From positions 33,627,368 through 33,691,367 of the forward strand of contig NC_069136.1 in assembly GCF_026914265.1 (NCBI RefSeq): DNA of 64,000 nucleotides. The letters are read 5' to 3'. The DNA is from Mya arenaria (Eukaryota; Mollusca; Bivalvia; Myida; Myidae). Positions within the stretch are counted from its first letter, which is position 1, and each line of letters begins with the position of its first letter. The notes under the pieces were generated by a model, which saw nothing but the letters and a program-made list of their open reading frames with translations, was not told the origin of the DNA and did not search any database. The position numbers and the translations under genes are program-made. Shown here in pieces: positions 47,040-57,051 of this stretch.

Positions 47040-48330
47040 AATAAGTCGTTCAGCATGGTTAATTATTTTACTTTATTAAGTTGTAATGTGCGAAAAAAAG
47101 AGAAGAGTTTTCAAAATATTTTTTTCATTAAAGATATTAATATAATTCCGAATTATGATGATAAACAAAAACATAATTCTTTTAAGCAAGTTTATGACAA
47201 CATGCCACAATATTTTATAGATTTTTTAATTATATTTTATAAGGCTTTATATAAGAATGTTATTTTCATCATTGGAGAATGGTGTTAAAGTAACCTTCTG
47301 TTTAAAGCATTCAAGGTTTTAAACTACATATTGAAAAGCGCTTTTTTCAAACTTACTATAAAAACATTAGGGTCGGTGCCTATTTTGTAGGTAGGATGTT
47401 TTAGGCCTCAATTATATTACAAGACAGGTTCCCATTACCTGTTAATTGAATCCCCATTCGAAAAGCGAGCCGAACAGCAATTGCACTGGGCAAATTTTTC
47501 ATAAATGTCTTTACCATTCTGCATTTAAGAAACAGTACAATTTTATTCATTTAGACAAAGAAGGAAGTGAGTAAAAATAATTTGGAAAAGAATGGAATAA
47601 TATTTGAAAATATGGGGCTATTTTATAGTATTACCGGAGAATCACGAAACAACCCGACAACTACAGGCTCGCACAATATTTTTAGACACGGCATTCTACT
47701 AATATTAGACTATGCTTAAAAAAACAATTAGTCAACTACCTTTACTATGGAACAGACCAATTAAATAGTTCACATAATAATAAAATAGAAAATCATGGTG
47801 ATCCTAAAGAACCATAGAATTGCGTTAACAAACGCATTGTGTTTAGGCAAATTCGCAAATCCCTAAATGATAATGATTTTGAGAGGTTACTAAGTATGAC
47901 TGCGACTTTAACACATAAAACAAATAATGATATGACACAACTTGAATAAAATATTTAGTCTAAAAGATTTGAAATCTAAAAAGCACAGGAGGGTGTAAAG
48001 AATCAAATAGATGGGTTAATTAAAGCATACAAGGATGGAAAAAAATCAGACAACGTTTCTGAAAATGATTATCTTTAAAAAAAATAGCTACTAGAATGGA
48101 ATCTGCAATTAACCATTTAGAGCAAATAGGAACACAATTAATTGACACAGATGAGTTACACACATAATAAACAGATTTTCAAACCAACATCGCACTCAAC
48201 TAAATGTTCCATATGACACTTTAGACACAAAAGTAAAAGCTAATGGTTCTAACGTACAAGAGGTTGATGAATCAGCTAACGCTAACGAAGAACAATTCAG
48301 AAAACTTCGTAAAACTGTGAAATTCCAAAA
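47040..48330 (+). pseudogene. decayed coding-like tract, origin unknown
   Basis: Very A-rich + strand with coding-like stretches in more than one frame, separated by several breaks. The stretches are rich in Lys, Asn, Ile and Glu. No family was recognised. It may be the fossil of a mobile or virus-like element or simply biased DNA. It looks broken throughout, and composition differs from the neighbours. Confidence 0.3.
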
Positions 48331-49080
48331 GATGCCATAGTTGAATTGATTTTACTAAACGAGTTAACGAGTTTTCCCAGTAGGGTGACCGGAATGGGGC
48401 TGTAAGTGTACGTTTCCCCTTCAACACCTTCTAGCTCGTACTCCGCCCTCTTCATTCTAGTGAGTATCAGACCCAGCCGAAAACCAGTGTTATGTCGATT
48501 TAATGAAAAACATTTAAGTGTGATTAGTTCTTAGCGTGATGACTTAAAATTGGTAGCAGATGGATGTTACCTACTGCAAAAAAACCAACAATCTAATGAT
48601 AAACAATATCCGGACAGATATTTAAATTTCTCCGGAAAGAGAATACAAACTCCGGCCGTAAAACTTTCTTTTTCGGCCTGAAAGCTCTTCCGGCTCTCAG
48701 GCTAACTTCACACACCTCTATAATAGCATAAAACCTTTTGATTCTTCCAATTTCGAGGTCGCATTTATTTTCTAAACTAAACACATAATGTGTTAATTTA
48801 TTGTTTACAAAAACCCTAATGGTTATGTAAAGCTTGATGAAAGCCGCTTACATATATAAATTAGAGGCATCAGCATTATTTGAGTCAAACATAGGCTTGA
48901 AATAAGGTGTCCTATTTCAAATTTATTGTCAAATAAAGTCAAAAGATCAAATTAATTCTTATGCATCAAATCGGGTTTAATCGTATTAAGAAAATCCGTA
49001 TTACCTAGACTTAACGTTCATCATTTTGAGTGCTGTTTGTTTTTTAGAAAGTGTTGAATTTTTGTTTGGTCATTTTATGA
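48331..49080. other. intergenic, nothing recognised
   Basis: A slightly GC-richer stretch near 48360-48480 and 48605-48720 shows no clear gene or repeat ends. Confidence 0.35.
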
Positions 49081-49101
49081 CAGACAGACAGACAGACAGA
49101 C
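49081..49101. repeat. short CAGA microsatellite
   Basis: Five CAGA units in a row. Confidence 0.9.
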
Positions 49102-49267
49102 AATTTATTTTGACTTGTACAATGTACATCGTCAACAACACATAATGATATAACATATAATGTCAACGTGCATGTAAAGTAACAGATAATGCAAACAAAT
49201 GAGCATATATATACAAATATATATGTACAAAAGTATTCAATACTTCTAAGTAATTAAATTAAATAAA

Positions 49268-49269
<2 letters not shown>

Positions 49270-49364
<95 letters not shown>

Positions 49365-49418
49365 TCGTAATATATATATATATATATATTACGAGTATAT
49401 ATATATATATATATATAT
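49270..49418. repeat. AT microsatellite with a palindromic core
   Basis: About 150 bp of (AT)n. It is interrupted twice by mirror-placed words, ACTCGTAAT at 49363-49371 and ATTACGAGT at 49388-49396, so the whole tract is one large palindrome centred near 49379. Confidence 0.95.
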
Positions 49419-49429
49419 CAGAGGATGAA

Positions 49430-50030
49430 CATTAAATAGAATTACGTTCTAACATTAATCAAAGCGGATCTTTCTTTGAGAGCATTTTTAACGCATATGC
49501 ACTTAACCTCTTCAGTGTGAAATTTCAATTTCTGTTACAAAGGACTGTTGTAAGGCTATAAATGGACTTCCTGCTGTGGAGTTGGTCTTACATTCTCTGC
49601 CAGAGATAAATAAATCAACAACGCTCTTATCTGATGAAAAATTGCTTTTCACATTTTTTTTTATAAAAGTGAAAATGGACTAAAATGAACTTATACCATT
49701 CTGAAACACAAGCGTACATTTGAAAATACATAATATGTTCTTGAATATCCCCAGGGGCTAGAGCAATCGGATAATAACAAAATTGTTAAATTGATGATTA
49801 AAGAAATACCCATATGAACATTCCTTCTTTTTTATGTGTTTAAGGGTCACAAAATAAAAGATGAAAAGAGACCAAAATCAATAAATCACATAAATTTTCT
49901 AAAGACACCAGATGAAAGAAGATGTGTTTACCATTAATGTTTCCACGAGCTGGAAAGATACTTAGCTAAGCTTCGCCAGTTTTACATTTTCCACCTATAC
50001 ATTTCCATTGTAATGTATAGCGCGAATGTA
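49430..50030. other. intergenic, nothing recognised
   Basis: Nothing supportable before the LINE relic. Confidence 0.4.
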
Positions 50031-50034
50031 GATT

Positions 50035-50280
50035 CTGCATGGTCCCTAAGTTGGAAATGCTTCATGAACGACATCGTTAATAATATAAATGATAAAATCG
50101 ATGGTTGATGGCATGATCGACGATCTAAAGCTATACAGGTTATATCATTTACCGACGATGCGGTTATATTTGCCCAAATTGTGCAAGCGTTACAATCAAT
50201 GTTAACCGATCTACAAAGGAATTGTGAGATGTGGAATTTTAAAGTAAATATTAAGAAAAGTGCAGTCATAAAATTTTAAA
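50035..50280 (+). mobile_element. LINE reverse-transcriptase fragment
   Basis: LSWKCFMNDIVNNIND (family LSP-x-LF-x-x-F-x-NDL) is followed, after a frame change, by VISFTDDAVIFAQ (catalytic Y/F-A-D-D box, here with T for A), then DLQRNCEMWNFKVNIKKS (family C-x-x-W-x-L-x-V-N-x-x-K-T/S). Only the palm end of the RT remains, with at least two stops. Confidence 0.75.
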
Positions 50281-50744
50281 AGAGGGTATGGTATACATTT
50301 TAAAAACTAATTAGTTTGATAAAGATCATATAAACTATTTGAAAAAAGTATTTACGGCTGAACATTATATTGCCATTATAAAATAAAATGCAAAACAGCA
50401 TTAGCATGGTTTCGCTTGTCATCAGGCGACTGATGTTTGAGAAGGGGAGACATTTTACAGCACACGAGCGGACAGAATATGCACGGACACACTTTAACAT
50501 GAACGTGATAAACAAACGAAAATCATGTTCTCCTTGTCTAGCCATTTGTAGTGATAGAAAAGGAAACAATACCTTAAACCGTATCATTGTCATTCGCCTA
50601 CAAAACCTAATTTTATTAATATAATATCAATGAAATCATCTTTGGCTATAGTTAACCTCAGTTAATATTTAGCTTTCAGCAAAAGGACACATACATACTT
50701 TTTATTGACATCAATATATTGCTCTTTTTTATAAGTGGTGTAAT

Positions 50745-51215
50745 GTTATTTGCAGACGATAAAGTAACCTCTGCGAAGAGTGAACACGAATTCAATCATT
50801 CATTAATGTATACATTTTAACTATTGTAAAACATGGAAACATGACATCAATGCAGATAAAACTGAAATGTTAGAACTTAGCCACAGACCAAGACGGCATC
50901 GAAATATTTTTATCTAAAACCATACTTTTGAAGTGGTTGATACTTTTAAATATCTGTGTTTATTATTCGAAGAATATACGTTTCGCGAAAGCAAACAACA
51001 TTTACTTGAAAAAGCACGAAAAGCGTTGTTTAGTTTGTATTTTAAAATGGATTCGAAACCTATGCCTGCCGTTTGAATGCCTACTATAGCTATAAAATAA
51101 TAACAAAGAACTTTCATACCATGTGAAACATGGGGTTACGGAGACTTAAACATGATTGAGAAAATACATACTGATTTTATGAAACGTGTATCAAAATGCT
51201 AAGAGCAGTACTCCC
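50745..51215 (+). mobile_element. second LINE relic, RT palm/thumb to 3' domain
   Basis: VMLFADDKVT (FADD box) leads, then WKHDINADKTEMLELS (W-x-x-x-x-N-x-x-K-T-x-x-x-x-x-S), TFEVVDTFKYLCLLF (family VD-x-FKYLG), EKARKALFSLY, and CETWGYGDLNMIEKIHTDF (family SE-x-WG...IEK-x-H-x-x-F). This is the usual order for a LINE of the type seen at 5380-6470. Several stops and frame changes. It lies 470 bp from the fragment at 50035 and could be the same insertion or a second one. Confidence 0.75.
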
Positions 51216-51579
51216 CATGTCATGTGTTTTAGTGACCTTGGTCGTTTTTCTCATTGAATATGCTTTTTTTATTATTAAGACAATAATTGGTACGTGTTTG
51301 TACTAGTTGATTGAAAATGGATTTATATGTTTTGTATAATTTACATGAGTTCATTCACAATGTTACTAAATTGGTCCCAGCTACAACAAGGACTAATCTG
51401 GGAGCAGAGATCCCTTTCAGGTTTTCTTCTTCGGTCAAGTAGTTCTCTCCCACCAATATTATTTATATAATTCACTAGCCTTTTATTTAGATAGTAAGAA
51501 ATGAACATTAAATAACTTAATTTTACTTGTATTCATTTTAAGTACTTGAAACATATTCAACAAGAAACAAACATTGAAC

Positions 51580-51870
51580 ACTTTTCTCCAAAACGTCCCC
51601 CCTTTATACTCCAACGCAACACGGCAGTATTGTATAACTCCGTGCCGATAGTGTTCAACTGATCTCCGCCGGCAGTGCCCATTTCCTGCAGTATTATAAG
51701 ACTGCCGTGCTTGCATCGTTTCATAGCTATCCTTTGCCGGCAGTGCCAACTGCCGACAGTATTAAATAACTACCCTCTGTCGGTATTATTAGATAACTGC
51801 CGTGCATAATTGACTTGCCCGCTGTGCCCACTGCCAGCTATATAACACTGCTGGCAGACCCCTGAACTCA
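51580..51870. repeat. GC-richer block of GCCGGCAGT/ACTGCCG words
   Basis: Repeated, partly inverted words (CACGGCAGTATTGTATAACT, GCCGGCAGTGCC, ACTGCCGACAGTATTAAATAACT, ATAACTGCCGTGC) at irregular 25-60-bp spacing. It reads as a diverged short tandem repeat with a palindromic core. Function unknown. Confidence 0.5.
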
Positions 51871-51879
51871 TAAAGTAGC

Positions 51880-54800
51880 TCATACAATAATAAGTTAAAG
51901 ACAGAAGCTCTATCATGAAATGTTAACACAAACGTTGACCCCACAGACATAATACTAGTAGTTGTGTTACTCCTAAATCAAACATCTCAACCAGATCATT
52001 TCTTAAAATATTGAGTATCAATGTTTTGTCGATAAAAGCAACAAAACAGTACATGCTACAAGTTTATAATATTACTTGTGAAGAACATGAACAAAGCAAC
52101 TTTAGAGAAACACAAGTAATTTCGTATATATATACCAAAAGTACCGATCTCTAGTTGTTGCTGTTTTTCTTTAACTTCACAATACCAAACATGATGTTTT
52201 ACTTGTAAAACACCAGATGTCACTGAAACTCTTCAAAGCACATGTGAATTAAAACTTGAGTGAAGATTAAATATAAATTCCGAGTAAAAGCAACTTGATT
52301 TGCACTTTTAATGTAGTTTAGGCCATTTCCCGAAAACAATATTCTAGTTTTGTGTTTCTGTTCATGGCGCGCTATGTGGTTTTCAGCAAAACTTGAAATA
52401 GTTTTTGCTGGTAACGCATGCTTGTTGGAGGGCATCTTACATTGTAAACTGGGTCTGTAGAATAGCTGCCTCCAAGCGCTGTTGTTTTTCAGCAGCAATT
52501 CTTTCTTTTTTGCACAACAACAACAGGATGGGAGTGGGTGGAGCTCGTTTCATCATGGGTAGGAGTCGACGGACCTCCAAACGATGGTGGTGTTGGCACA
52601 ACCTTGAATTGACTTGTGCCAATAGTCCTAGCCTGGTCGCTGTATGTGAACAAGTAGCTTCAACCTGATTTAGCTGTTGTAGGCTCCATACTCTATATTT
52701 TCACTGAATGGTGATGGACATATGTTGTACGTCATAATAAGATGAGTTCAGACTCAGCTGTTTCCCATGTCTTTTACAGTAGGGTATAAAACATTAGTTA
52801 CAAATTTGTCATTTATTTAAAATATGATCACCATATTATTATTTGTTTTCAGTTTTTAATTTACCTTTCTTTTCGGTTATTTCCACAGTATCTTTACTTT
52901 TGTGATTTTCAGCAAGGTGTTTTAATAACTTCACTATCTAACCCTCGTTCACAAACTGCACATACAAATTTTCCATAATAAAAAGGGATATAGCGTAAAT
53001 ATTTTTTAAACTTTTGACTTTACTTCGAAATTATTTTTTACATTTTTACAAGGACATGGCTCTTGAGCATTTTTTTAAAAGGTTAACTGTGACCTTGTAT
53101 GATATTCTAGTGCTTGTCCGATTTATGACACCCCAGATTTGGGAGTGGGCTGGAAGTGGGCACTATCAGGTCCCTGCCATGAGAAAGTTTGCTGGTTTTC
53201 TGTGTTTCCTTGGCAGGCCTGGATTAGCTAATCTATTTACAAATGTGACTGAGGGGTCTTTTCCTGACCCAACTTTTTTAAGTGCATGTGCTCAATCTGG
53301 AATCATGTTGGAACTATATTTCTTAAGTCTGTCATGATGCACAATTTAAGCCTTCTTAAAATTTGACTATTTCAAATAGCAAGTGATTTTTCTTTCTGAT
53401 TACAGTTTTTGTTTAGATTGCATGTTGTAATCAATATGGTTGAGAGAAAAACAGAAATCCCGTGGATTAAGTTATGCTTGGTACAAGCAAAGATTTCTTT
53501 TGAAGCTTTAGATATGTTTAGCTCATCTCATTGGTAAATCACTTAAAGCTCAGTATTTACAGACATGGTCTAGCAATGTTAACGAATCTGCTAAATGTTA
53601 CAGAATTTACAAAACAGAATATATTTGAATTTGAAGATTTCTATTGTACCTTACCCGATATATATATTCAACCTATTATAAACTTTGGATTCTGTATAAA
53701 CCATATGCCTTTACAAAAAGGTAGATGGCTTGGTATCGTACTACAAAATAGGAAATATAATCTATGTAAACTTTACAATATAGGTCATGATCTCCTGTAC
53801 CCAATTTAAAACCCAAAGAAAAAGACAGTTCGTTTTTATAAGTCAGGCTTGCGAATAAACCGGAAGGCAGAGCAATACTTGAAATATGAAATGTAAACAA
53901 GTTTAATGATTTATCATTCCGGAATAAAACATAAAAAATAGAATATGTAGGATATTGGGGGTACTCCTCAAAGTTTGGTAACAACTGGATAAAATATGCT
54001 CAAGTCGACGACGACGCCGAAACATATACCTTTAAGCCTGACATGCTATGCATTGCACTCGACATTAAAACCCAAAGTGTAAAGATATAAATTATTTTGA
54101 TCGTTTATGAAAAACATTAACACTCTTTTATTACTTATATGTTTATGTATCTTTGAATTTTGTCATTTTTTGTAAATACTAAATTACCTTTATATTGAAT
54201 GTACTTAAATGATCTAAATACTTAAACTATGATGTACGATGATGTATGTATTCTGTGATGAATACCGCAAATTACAATAAACAATACGTCATCTTATGCA
54301 ATGTTAACTTATGTTTATAAATACGAAAGCAGCCCCTAGATGTGACTAGCTTGCTTAGAGTCTACAAAATTGAAAAATAAAGACTTATCAATCGGAACTA
54401 CTCGATCATTTTAAATCGAGGACGACCTCGGATTTGTGCGGCATATCAGTAGAATGAGTAAAATCTATAGTAAACTTTTAATTACTTGTGTTTTAACGTG
54501 TAATTTGAATTGATAGGTTCAAATTGATTCCTAGTGAAGTGTTCTATTGAATAGTTAATTAATATTCCAAAGAGTAAAGTTCTTTTACTTAACAGCTAAA
54601 ATGAAATTACTACACGATCTACTTCCAGCGTAGTTGAATGAAAAAAATTCTTACACTGTAAACTGTCCATTTACATCCGAAGTTGTTTTCGATTGAAATG
54701 GCCGATGTGTTCCGATTGCTTTAATAACTATAATTATGATGTAGTTGTAACGGAAATGAGGTTTTGCATTACTAGAAATTTGGCATATATCAAACTAAAA

Positions 54801-54940
54801 TTATGAGGATTTTAAAATAGCTACTTAGATCTAGGTCCTACAGTTTGTAGAACTAGTTTATTATATGTAAACAATGGAGTTTCAATAAAAAGCATGCATA
54901 GAATATATCTAAACTGTACATAAAAAACCAGTCTTTACTA
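51880..54940. other. long stretch without a recognised gene
   Basis: Two frames were looked at closely. One is minus 52437-52622 (ends KKERIAAEKQQRLEAAILQ, charged and helix-like). The other is plus 53014-53337 (EWAGSGHYQVPAMRKFAGF). Neither matches a family I can name and neither has a convincing splice context, so no gene is claimed. Confidence 0.35.
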
Positions 54941-54943
54941 ATC

Positions 54944-54949
54944 TTTATT
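54944..54949 (-). terminator. CMC4: candidate poly(A) signal of CMC4
   Basis: AATAAA on the minus strand about 190 bp past the CMC4 stop codon, a normal 3' UTR length. Confidence 0.5.
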
Positions 54950-55134
54950 TACTTCATTCATTAACAGAGATAATTTAAATGTGCACTTACTACAAACAAC
55001 ATTTAAAAATTCAAAAATAAACACAGAAGACACTTGCTCAGCTCGAAAAGAATTCTTACTTTTATAGGTATCACGGTTAATAAAAAATAAAGTTCATGAT
55101 ATAAGAAACATATGTTAATACAATTCCTCATTTG

Positions 55135-56209
55135 CTAAGTCTGTTTAGTTTTCTTTTTCTGGCCCTTGAGAAATCCTGAGCAGCATCCAGATTTGTCCCC
55201 AAACTTTTCACAACAGGCGACCATGGCTTGGATAATATCAGAGCATTTATCCTCTTGATAATCTTTTGCTGCAAAAAGAGAAAAAGTTTAAATTTAATAA
55301 TTTAGTAAAAATGACATACTTGTACATGTTTTGTTATCTCCAACTGCATTGTATATACATTTATACACTGTATAGGGCCATTACATGAATTGATATTTAT
55401 TACAAAACATTATAAAACAAGTTTAAGAAAAGGTCAAGAGCGAGGCCTTGGCGAGCTTAATAGCTTCTCCAGTTTCTAGTTCCAACAACGTTTGTATAAA
55501 ATGGAAACGCATGTAAGATTCGTTTTATCGGATAATCACATGACATATTCATCGCGATGCGGGAGAATTTATTCATTGTTTTTTGTTGTTTTTTAAATGT
55601 TTGACCTTTATTAAGATGGTCAATTCGGTTTATATAAAACAACGGACCTGAAAAATGATTCATAGGTCCGCGATTACTTATAGAATAATACACTGTTGAC
55701 CTAGGTCCGTGATTACTTATAGAATAACACACTCTTGGCTTTTCGTTGAAAATCGCCCTGGTTGGAAGAATAATAAAGCCCCCGGGCAATGAGTAGTCCC
55801 ATTGGAGTTTATCAACCAAAAGACAAGGTCTACAGTGTATTATTCTATAAGTAATACAAGAAAAAAGTTGATGGTTGATCTACATTCAAAACAAGGAACT
55901 TCGTGTGGTAAAGGTTAAAATGAGTTTTCATTATGCAACCAACGAAATTGGAAACATAGTTTCTCTTATTTTCAAGTGTAAAACCTTTTACATACACCAA
56001 AATGACCATATATTGTGCAACCAAAAGCTTAAAAGCTCTCAATCATGATTTTAAGGATAAATAAACTTTAGAACCTCTGATATCCTTTTTATGTGTTATA
56101 ACAGCTTTCAAAATTTGATTTTTAAAATGAATGTAATATAAAACCTTGCAAACAGTCCTGGATCGCACATGCCTGCTTCTGACATGGATCAACTTGCTTT
56201 GGCATGATT
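55135..56209 (-). CDS. CMC4: CMC4, mitochondrial twin CX9C protein (two coding exons)
   Basis: Coding exons on the minus strand: 56205-56145 (start codon at 56205; exon begins at 56209 after TTTATTTCAG) and 55268-55135 (stop TAG at 55137-55135). The intron at 56144-55269 has GT and TTTTTGCAG borders, phase 1. Product 64 aa. It begins MPKQVDPCQKQACAIQDCLQ, then continues AKDYQEDKCSDIIQAMVACC, closely matching human CMC4/p8-MTCP1 in sequence and length (68 aa). Twin CX9C motifs C8-x9-C18 and C29-x9-C39, plus C13, C40, C49 and C50, fit the three-disulfide helical hairpin of the family. The tail is Lys-rich. Known members enter the mitochondrial intermembrane space by the Mia40 route; exact role unclear. 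Transcribed divergently from CENPI. The intron-exon phase joins give an uninterrupted family match, so the model is strong. Confidence 0.93.
55673..55855. mobile_element. small foldback MITE in the CMC4 intron
   Basis: Inverted arms of about 30 bp: ATTACTTATAGAATAATACA then CTGTTGACCT at 55673-55702, and AGGTCTACAG then TGTATTATTCTATAAGTAAT at 55826-55855. The left arm is followed by a second, slightly altered direct copy (55711-55740). Non-coding. Confidence 0.7.
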
Positions 56210-56734
56210 CTGAAATAAACAGGCAAAATCAAACAAAAAGAATTACACGTTTAAAACGTTTCACCGTTTTATCTGCAAGAAGCATTTTTGCCACATTTTA
56301 AAATATTTATGAATAGCAGATCTCTTAGTTTAACATCATAAATGACAATATGCCATTATAACCAGAAGCAGTTACGTTGACAGGGCCCAATATTTAAATA
56401 TTTGTAAAATATATCAGGCAAAAAAATATTGAAACATAAACATTTATTATTGAAATTTTAAAATCAAACAAACAATCACACGAGCATGTTTTAACATATA
56501 ATAATGTTATTATTAAAATAGCATAATATATATATTAAATAATATGCGGCTGGATTTTTGTTTGATTGGTATTTATTTAAGTTTATACAAACACGACAAT
56601 GTTGCCGATCTCAGATGTAAATAAGTCATGATAAATCCGTTATTGAACAGCTAAACAATTATCAACATCATTCTATAATTAATGTGCTAGCTAAAAAAAC
56701 TAAAGCCAGTAAACGACTGAAAGATAACTCGTAC

Positions 56735-56860
56735 CTTAACTCCTGGTGAAAGCTGTTGACTAGCCTTTTTCGGAAAGCTGATATTTAGGTCTTAGAGGAC
56801 AAACTAACTTATCAATGAAAATCTTCTTAATCTCTCCCTTGTGACATATTCTACATTAAC
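56735..56860 (-). other. CMC4: probable 5' UTR exon of CMC4
   Basis: GTTAAG followed by donor GTACGAG (junction 56735/56734) on the minus strand, matched by the acceptor TTTATTTCAG at 56210. The upstream end is a guess from the distance to the shared promoter. Confidence 0.5.
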
Positions 56861-57051
56861 GTTGGTCGGACTGAAACTTTATATTGTTATGAAATAATAA
56901 TATTATATGTTTATGCAATTTATATGAAAATAGCGAAAAAAAACGATTAATGTCCGAACTTGTCATATCCGAACATTCACTGTCTCGGAGACAGTCTCGC
57001 GAGATCTCCTGATGCAGATTCAAAACGCAGAGCGCGAGAAGTGGGTCAAAA
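56861..57051. promoter_or_regulatory. bidirectional CMC4/CENPI promoter with TCTCGCGAGA
   Basis: Short region between divergent genes. A perfect palindrome TCTCGCGAGA lies at 56995-57004, next to another palindrome TGTCTCGGAGACA (56981-56993). TCTCGCGAGA is the known CGCG element of TATA-less, often divergent, housekeeping promoters (bound by BANP in vertebrates). No TATA box in the expected place for either gene. Local CpG density is higher than around it. Confidence 0.8.

Noticed and set aside
52437-52622. Minus-strand frame ending KKERIAAEKQQRLEAAILQ, at first thought to be a helical tail of a conserved nuclear protein
   Set aside because: Similarity too vague to name a family, and no joining exon was found.
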